From Puniceicoccaceae bacterium (GTDB lineage: Bacteria > Verrucomicrobiota > Verrucomicrobiia > Opitutales > Coraliomargaritaceae), in the NCBI GenBank assembly GCA_003566795.1, contig PXBU01000008.1, positions 1 to 10,940 of the forward strand: a DNA stretch of 10,940 nt, read 5' to 3'. The position numbers and the translations under genes were made by a program. Below, piece after piece: positions 6,466 to 10,940 of the stretch (positions within the stretch are counted from its first letter, which is position 1; every line of letters begins with the position of its first letter). Below the pieces are notes generated by a model. That model was not told the origin of the DNA. It saw nothing but the letters and a program-made list of their open reading frames with translations, and ran no database searches.

Positions 6466-7110
6466 ATGCGTTCCAACAAGTCTGCTCTATTCATATTTTT
6501 TGCCGCTCTAGTCGGCGGCTCTTTATTCCTACTCGCTATGCCCGATAAGTTCTCACCCTCCGGTTCCTGTGATCCCAACGTCGGTGCCTGTGGCACCAGT
6601 ATTGGCGAATCCGCCTCGGCCTGTGGCTTGCCTTCGCATGTGGATCTGAGTAGCGGGAAATTTCCGGTGCAGCGCACGGATGCGGAATGGCGTGAGCGCT
6701 TGACTGAGCTTCAGTATCACGTGGCCCGTCAGCAGGGCACGGAGCGACCTTTTGCCAATCCCTATCACGATAACAAGCGGATGGGGCTGTATCGCTGCGT
6801 CGGCTGTGAAACGCCGCTCTTCAGCAGCACGGACAAATTTGACTCCGGGACTGGCTGGCCGAGCTTTTCCCAGCCGATTGACAAGCGTACGCTGGGTGAG
6901 CACCGCGACACCAGCTACGGGATGGTGCGGACGGAAGTACACTGTGCGATCTGCGGCTCGCATCAGGGGCATGTGTTTCCGGACGGCCCAGAGCCGACAG
7001 GGCTGCGCTATTGCATCAACTCCGCCTCGTTGAGTTTTGAGCCCGCCGATTCGGTCGAGGCGATCAAGGAGATGGTCACGGCGTGGTATGCCGAGGAGTC
7101 CAGCTCATAG
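6466..7110 (+). CDS. msrB: Peptide-methionine (R)-S-oxide reductase MsrB, membrane-anchored or exported
   Basis: Reduces methionine-R-sulfoxide in oxidised proteins. 214 residues; the MsrB domain spans about 71-205. Zinc ligands are C111/C114 ('YRCVGCE') and C160/C163 ('HCAICG'). 'GTGWPSF' (128-134) and 'GHVFPDGP' (168-175) are family signatures, and the catalytic cysteine is C183 in 'RYCINSASL'. Residues 7-24 are a hydrophobic segment after a basic N-terminus, so the enzyme is probably exported or anchored facing the periplasm. A linker (about 30-65) carries three further cysteines (C35, C42, C53) in a glycine/serine-rich context that is not part of the family. AGGA lies 11 bp before the ATG as a weak ribosome site. 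The stop codon abuts the stop of the convergent oxidoreductase gene with no spacer. Confidence 0.95.
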   Translation: MRSNKSALFIFFAALVGGSLFLLAMPDKFSPSGSCDPNVGACGTSIGESASACGLPSHVDLSSGKFPVQRTDAEWRERLTELQYHVARQQGTERPFANPYHDNKRMGLYRCVGCETPLFSSTDKFDSGTGWPSFSQPIDKRTLGEHRDTSYGMVRTEVHCAICGSHQGHVFPDGPEPTGLRYCINSASLSFEPADSVEAIKEMVTAWYAEESSS

Positions 7111-8466
7111 CTAGGAGTGCGAGCCGTATTCCCATCCCGGGCGAACGGGCTCCTTGATCCAGTTATCGAACTCGGGTTGTCCCTTGACTTGCATCTTCGC
7201 GTCGTCCCACTCGATGTTCTTGCCACCGCGCTGGGCGAGCGCACCGATCAGCACCATTTCTGTCAACGGGGCCGCATATTCAAAGGGAGAGCCGGGAGCA
7301 GGCCCACCCTTGATGGCAGCAAACCATTCTTCGATCGGTCCGGGACCTCCGCTAGGGAGGCGCTCAATTTGACTAAGCTCCTCGCGCAATTCCCGGCGTC
7401 GATCATCGGGGATGATCCGGGGGCTGCGTGGCCGCATGCCGGGGTGCATCAGCGTCTCTTTGGAGCCGACCATATACATGCCGCCCTCTGCGGGCAGTGC
7501 CCTATCCTCGGGCCATCCTGCGGGTTTGGGCACCTCATAGCCGCGCTCGAACCACTTGAGCGTGACTGGAGGTTGGTTGCCGCGCGCTGGGAAGTGATAG
7601 GTCACGACTGAACTCATGGGGATAAAGTCAGGGTGGGGCGGCTCCTCGCGTTCGATTTCGACCTTAGTCGGCATACCCAGATCGAGTACCCAGAAGGGCG
7701 CATCAAAGGTGTGGCAGCCGATATCGCCCAAGGCACCTAAGCCATAGTCCCACCAGCCGCGCCAGCGGGTAGGCACATAGGCTTCGCTGAACTCACGAGT
7801 GGTGGCGACGGGCCCTTGCCATAGATCCCAGTCCAGCGAGTCAGGGACTGCACTGGTAGCCGGTGGGAATGAAGCGGGTGGCACGAACCAAGGTTCAATC
7901 GGGCGGTCGGTCCAGGTAATGACTTCACGGACCTCGCCGAGGATGCCAGCATCATACCATTCCTTGATCCGCCGTATGCCCTCCATGCAGTGGCCTTGAT
8001 TGCCCATCTGGGTGACTACTTTGGCTTCGGCAGCCGCTTGGCGCAAAGTGCGGCATTCCCAGATGTTGTGGGCCAGCGGCTTCTGGACAAAAACGTGCTT
8101 CTTCCGTTCCAAGGCAGCCATGGTAATCGGGAAGTGCGTATGGTCGGGGGTGGAAATCGCAACGGCATCGATCTGGTCCCCCATTTGGTCCAGCATCACG
8201 CGGTAGTCCTTGAAGCGTGGTATTTCGGGATGGTTCCCCAGCGCCCGCCCGGCGCGGGCAAAATCCACGTCGCAAAACGCAACCAAATTCTCCATGTCGC
8301 GGGCCCGCCGGTAAGCGTAGCCGCCCATGCCACCGGCACCAACGACTGCCACGTTGATCTTGCTGTTGGGCGATTGACCGGCCCGGGCAATGTTGAAGAG
8401 CGGCAGGCTGGTGGCACCGACGGCGGCAGCGGTTTTGAGGAAGGTGCGGCGGGATAAGCGGGGCAT
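7111..8466 (-). CDS. Tat-exported Gfo/Idh/MocA family oxidoreductase
   Basis: 451 residues. The N-terminus 'LSRRTFLKTAAAVGATSLP' (4-22) is a twin-arginine signal, so the folded cofactor-loaded enzyme is likely exported. The Rossmann domain has 'VAVVGAGGMGG' (39-49), 'TPDHTH' (106-111) and 'VQKPLAHN' (127-134), whose K129 fills the catalytic lysine position of the family EKP motif. The C-terminal domain includes 'WRGWWDYGLGALGDIGCHTFD', typical of the large paralogous set in planctomycetes and verrucomicrobia. Members act as NAD(P)-dependent sugar or polyol dehydrogenases or glycoside-processing enzymes, but the substrate here cannot be told. No sugar-utilisation genes are adjacent. Upstream of the start lies an inverted repeat GATTTCG/CGAAATC (8527-8543) that could be an operator. 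No Shine-Dalgarno is seen. Confidence 0.92.
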   Translation of the reverse strand: MPRLSRRTFLKTAAAVGATSLPLFNIARAGQSPNSKINVAVVGAGGMGGYAYRRARDMENLVAFCDVDFARAGRALGNHPEIPRFKDYRVMLDQMGDQIDAVAISTPDHTHFPITMAALERKKHVFVQKPLAHNIWECRTLRQAAAEAKVVTQMGNQGHCMEGIRRIKEWYDAGILGEVREVITWTDRPIEPWFVPPASFPPATSAVPDSLDWDLWQGPVATTREFSEAYVPTRWRGWWDYGLGALGDIGCHTFDAPFWVLDLGMPTKVEIEREEPPHPDFIPMSSVVTYHFPARGNQPPVTLKWFERGYEVPKPAGWPEDRALPAEGGMYMVGSKETLMHPGMRPRSPRIIPDDRRRELREELSQIERLPSGGPGPIEEWFAAIKGGPAPGSPFEYAAPLTEMVLIGALAQRGGKNIEWDDAKMQVKGQPEFDNWIKEPVRPGWEYGSHS

Positions 8467-8612
8467 GATTGAAAGACAGTTAAGATAAATCAGGGACTCT
8501 GCAAACGTCTTTGTTTCGTATCAATCGATTTCGTTTCGAAATCAGGGGTGTTTGCCTGGTGGGGTGTGGTCGGGGCCAGGCTATGCGTAATCTCAAAAGG
8601 AGGTTTATTTCT

Positions 8613-8625
8613 TGACAACTTGTCA
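8613..8625. promoter_or_regulatory. Possible toxin-antitoxin operator
   Basis: The inverted repeat TGACAA-C-TTGTCA lies 20 bp before the antitoxin start and overlaps a perfect -35-like TTGACA (8612-8617). Phd/YefM antitoxins bind short palindromes at their own promoters, so an autoregulatory operator is plausible. No good -10 box follows at normal spacing. Confidence 0.4.
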
Positions 8626-8645
8626 GGAATCGGAAGACTCGAAGC

Positions 8646-8885
8646 ATGAGCAAAACATACACGGTAGGCGAATTCAAGGCCCGCTTTTCCGAGGCATTGC
8701 AGGCGGTGGAAGAGGGCAGTACAGTCGCTATCACCTATGGTCGTGCCAAGCGCACGGTAGCTGTTTTGGGACCACCGCCGAAAGCTAAGAAAAGTCCACG
8801 TAAATTAGGGCGCCATGCGGGTAAATTCAAAGCGCGTGTCGCGGAGAATTGGAAGCTCGATGACCTGTCCTTTCTCCAGTCGTGA
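8646..8885 (+). CDS. Phd/YefM-type antitoxin
   Basis: A 79-residue antitoxin that should neutralise the PIN-domain RNase encoded next and repress its own operon. The N-terminal 45 residues, 'TYTVGEFKARFSEALQAVE' (4-22) then 'VAITYGRAKRTVAVLGP' (27-43), follow the Phd/YefM fold that dimerises and binds DNA. The C-terminal 35 residues are basic and then end 'NWKLDDLSFLQS', the expected toxin-binding tail. GGAAG (8632-8636) lies 9 bp before the ATG, a reasonable Shine-Dalgarno. A stronger AAGGAGG lies further up (8597-8603). Its TGA overlaps the toxin GTG by 4 bp, indicating translational coupling. Confidence 0.88.
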   Translation: MSKTYTVGEFKARFSEALQAVEEGSTVAITYGRAKRTVAVLGPPPKAKKSPRKLGRHAGKFKARVAENWKLDDLSFLQS

Positions 8886-9283
8886 ACTTGCTGCTCGATA
8901 CTTGTGCGCTGCTCTGGGCGTTACACGAACCTGAGAAGCTTTCACCCAAGGCCCGAAAGGCATTGGTTAATCGGGCAAACAGTATCCACGTGAGCGCAGT
9001 TTCATTCTGGGAGATCAGCTTGAAGGCTTCGATCGGTAAGCTAAGCTTGGAGGGTGTCGAACCAGAAGACTTTCCGCTCATGGTGGAGCAAGAGGGTTGG
9101 CAGATTATCGATTTGGATGCGGCCACCGCTGGGAGCTTTCACGCCCTACCGAGAATTGAAGGGCACAAAGACCCCTTTGATCGAATGCTGATGCACCTCG
9201 CGATCCGCGAAGGTTACCACTTCGTTTCCAAAGATGCTGCGGTGGGTGCTTACCGCGATTTAGGGCTGAAGCTGTGCTGGTAG
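8882..9283 (+). CDS. vapC: VapC-like PIN-domain toxin (type II toxin-antitoxin)
   Basis: A 133-residue Mg-dependent endoribonuclease of the PIN family, the toxin partner of the preceding antitoxin. Acidic active-site residues are D6 in 'LLLDTCALLW', E44 in 'SAVSFWEIS', D97/D100 in 'HKDPFDRMLMHLA' and D118 in 'VSKDAAV'. The 'HxDPFDR' form identifies the PIN subgroup usually paired with Phd/YefM or VapB-like antitoxins. The start is GTG at 8882, overlapping the antitoxin stop as GTGA, and length is normal for the family. The gene is intact with all catalytic residues. It converges on htpG with 7 bp between the stop codons, and no separate terminator is visible. Cellular RNA target unknown. Confidence 0.93.
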   Translation: MNLLLDTCALLWALHEPEKLSPKARKALVNRANSIHVSAVSFWEISLKASIGKLSLEGVEPEDFPLMVEQEGWQIIDLDAATAGSFHALPRIEGHKDPFDRMLMHLAIREGYHFVSKDAAVGAYRDLGLKLCW

Positions 9284-9290
9284 CGAGGTT

Positions 9291-10940
9291 CTACTTCGCG
9301 CTGAGCTTTTCCAGAATCTGGTAGTTGCGCTGGAGCATCTGGCTGGGATCTTCGAGCAGGCCGGCAGCGACGCGGGCATTGTCCAGCAGCTGTTGACTGA
9401 TGAGCGTGGCGAGCTCGCCGTCCGAATCGCGGAGCCCGGCCAGATTTTTGACCAGCGGGTGGCGCGGGTTGACTTGCAGCTTGACCGGAGGCTCGCCGCC
9501 CAGGTCGGGGCCGCCGGTTTTTTGCTGCATCGCCTTCATCATCTTGCGCATTTGTGCGGTCATCATCTTGTCCGCGTTGACGATCATGGCCGGGCTGCCA
9601 ACGAGTCGCTCACTGGTCGAGACTTCGCTGACTTCACCCCCAAGCTTTTCTTTGATGAAGCTGCACAGTGCGTCGGCATCCTCGCTGGCAAGCGCTTCGC
9701 CCTTGTCGGTATCCGTCTCCGGGGCGATGGCGTCGAGGTCGATCTCGTCACTGTCGGCGGAGACAAAACTTTTCTCCTCGAAGGCGCGGGCGTGGTTCAT
9801 AACGAACTCGTCGATCGGCTCGAAGAGGTAGAGCACCTCGATGTTGCGCGCTTTGAAGGCCTCGTAGTAAGGGCCGGACTCGATGGCGCTGCGGCTGGGC
9901 CCGAAGAGGTAGTAAATTTCTTTTTGGCCCTCCGGCGCGCGGCTCAGGTAGTCCGCGAGGCTGGTGGTCTTGCCCGCCTCGGTGTAGGAGGATTCGAAGC
10001 GCAGCAGCTTGAGCAGGTGATCCCGGTGGGTGAAGTCGGTGGTGACACCTTCCTTGAGGAAGAGGCCGAAGTCTTGCCAAAAACTCTCGTAAACTTCCGG
10101 TTCTTTTTTGGCCTTTTCTTCCAGGGTCTTGAGGAAGCGCTTGGTGAGGACCTTGTTCAGCTTCTGGATCAGCGAGCTATCCTGCATGGCTTCGCGGGAG
10201 ATATTGAGCGGCAGGTCGGCACTGTCGACCACACCGCGCACGAAGCGCAGCCACTCGGGCAGCAGGTTCTTCGGCTCACTATCGATCAAGATCTTGCGGC
10301 AGTAGAGCGCGACGCCTGGCTCCATCCGGCCGAAGCCAAAGCCCTCCATGTTCTCCGTGGGGACGAAGAGGATGCTGTTGATCTCCAGCGGGGCATCGGC
10401 ATTGAAATGCAGCCAGAAGCGGGGCTCGTCGAAGGCATTGGCCTGGAACTTGTAAAACTCTTTATATTCGTCGTCGGAGATCTCGCCCTTGCTCTTGAGC
10501 CAGAGTGCACCGACCGTGTTGAGCTCGTCGCCCTCGACTTTGACTGGGAACTGGACGAAGGCGGAATACTTTTTAATGATGCTCTCCAGGCGATCCTTTT
10601 TGGCGAAGTCTTTGTATTCATCCTTGAGCTTGATGACGACGCGGGTGCCGCGGCGCTCACCCTCGACCGGCTCGATTTCGTAGGCACCGGAGCCATCGCT
10701 TGACCAGCGCAGGCATTCGCCCTCCTGGTGCCAGCTGCGGGTATACACGTCCACTTTTTCGGCCACCATGAAGGCCGAGTAGAAGCCGACGCCGAACTGA
10801 CCGATGAGGTTTTCGTTTTTCTCGCCGGACTCTTTGAGTGCGTTCAAAAAGGCCTTGGAGCCGGAGTGGGCGATGGTGCCGAGGTTTTCCACCAGTTCGT
10901 CATGGGTCATACCGATCCCGAAGTCGCGGATAGTGATCTC
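9291..10940 (-). CDS. htpG: Chaperone protein HtpG (Hsp90), N-terminus outside window
   Basis: A cytosolic ATP-dependent Hsp90 chaperone. The window holds 549 codons plus the stop. The frame continues through the right edge as 'EITIRDFGIGMTHDEL', so roughly the first 70-80 residues of a family of about 620 are missing. The ATP-binding part shows 'DFGIGM' (nucleotide-binding D-x-G-x-G), 'LGTIAHSGSKAF' and the lid 'GQFGVGFYSAFMVAEKV'. The middle domain has 'GVVDSADLPLNISREAMQ' with the conserved catalytic-loop arginine, and 'GQKEIYYLFGPSR', 'EVLYLFEPIDE'. The C-terminal dimerisation domain ends 'YQILEKLSAK'. The usual DNGxGM asparagine is phenylalanine here. Promoter and heat-shock control lie outside the window. 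Confidence 0.96.
   Translation of the reverse strand, partial: EITIRDFGIGMTHDELVENLGTIAHSGSKAFLNALKESGEKNENLIGQFGVGFYSAFMVAEKVDVYTRSWHQEGECLRWSSDGSGAYEIEPVEGERRGTRVVIKLKDEYKDFAKKDRLESIIKKYSAFVQFPVKVEGDELNTVGALWLKSKGEISDDEYKEFYKFQANAFDEPRFWLHFNADAPLEINSILFVPTENMEGFGFGRMEPGVALYCRKILIDSEPKNLLPEWLRFVRGVVDSADLPLNISREAMQDSSLIQKLNKVLTKRFLKTLEEKAKKEPEVYESFWQDFGLFLKEGVTTDFTHRDHLLKLLRFESSYTEAGKTTSLADYLSRAPEGQKEIYYLFGPSRSAIESGPYYEAFKARNIEVLYLFEPIDEFVMNHARAFEEKSFVSADSDEIDLDAIAPETDTDKGEALASEDADALCSFIKEKLGGEVSEVSTSERLVGSPAMIVNADKMMTAQMRKMMKAMQQKTGGPDLGGEPPVKLQVNPRHPLVKNLAGLRDSDGELATLISQQLLDNARVAAGLLEDPSQMLQRNYQILEKLSAK

Noticed and set aside
8480..8734. 84-codon minus-strand open frame over the toxin-antitoxin leader
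   Set aside because: It overlaps the antitoxin start on the opposite strand and shows no family features.
9393..10703. 436-codon open frame opposite htpG
   Set aside because: It is a shadow frame on the antisense of a clear Hsp90 gene. Its translation has no recognisable domain, and GC-rich codons of htpG explain the openness.

Overview
The window looks like ordinary chromosome from a bacterium of the Planctomycetes-Verrucomicrobia group, most likely a marine Verrucomicrobiota of the Opitutae/Puniceicoccales kind. This is an inference from gene content: a Tat-exported Gfo/Idh/MocA oxidoreductase with the 'VQKP' motif, a carboxy(nor)spermidine dehydrogenase, moderately high GC, and start codons that mostly lack a Shine-Dalgarno sequence. 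No sequence search was possible. There is no phage, plasmid, insertion sequence or CRISPR array.

Layout. 123-1511 (+) is an NtrC-class sigma-54 response regulator, followed by 1570-2436 (+), an exported PstS-like solute-binding protein. A REP-like hairpin (2456-2489) and a tRNA-Gly(GCC) gene (2578-2653) follow. A convergent NAD(P)-binding SDR/NmrA-like gene (2884-3522, -) and a divergent prepilin peptidase (3650-4576, +) come next. Then there is a second copy of the REP-like hairpin (4609-4642), a palindromic GC-rich patch, and tRNA-Tyr(GTA) (4893-4978). Carboxynorspermidine dehydrogenase-like (5160-6356, -) and MsrB (6466-7110, +) diverge. MsrB abuts the convergent Gfo/Idh/MocA gene (7111-8466, -) stop to stop. 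A Phd/YefM-VapC-like toxin-antitoxin pair (8646-9283, +) runs into the 3' end of htpG (9291 to beyond the right edge, -).

The unusual part is around the two tRNA genes. Behind each, the last 19 nt of the tRNA (from T-loop A58 to CCA) plus its intrinsic terminator is repeated directly: 63/63 bp at tRNA-Gly and 69/70 bp at tRNA-Tyr. Between the copies lies a short GC-rich insert of 131 bp and 56 bp respectively. The two inserts share a sequence framework. Each is bracketed by an inverted copy of tRNA 3'-end sequence, and each consists largely of small hairpins closed by C(GNA)G triloops. Two unrelated tRNA genes with the same breakpoint and related inserts point to a common process: a very small non-autonomous element that targets tRNA T-loops. 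I know of no named element with this layout, but I could not check.

The protein genes do not form one pathway. The regulator and binding protein may be a signalling/uptake pair, the toxin-antitoxin genes are one translationally coupled operon, and the rest are independent housekeeping or metabolic genes.
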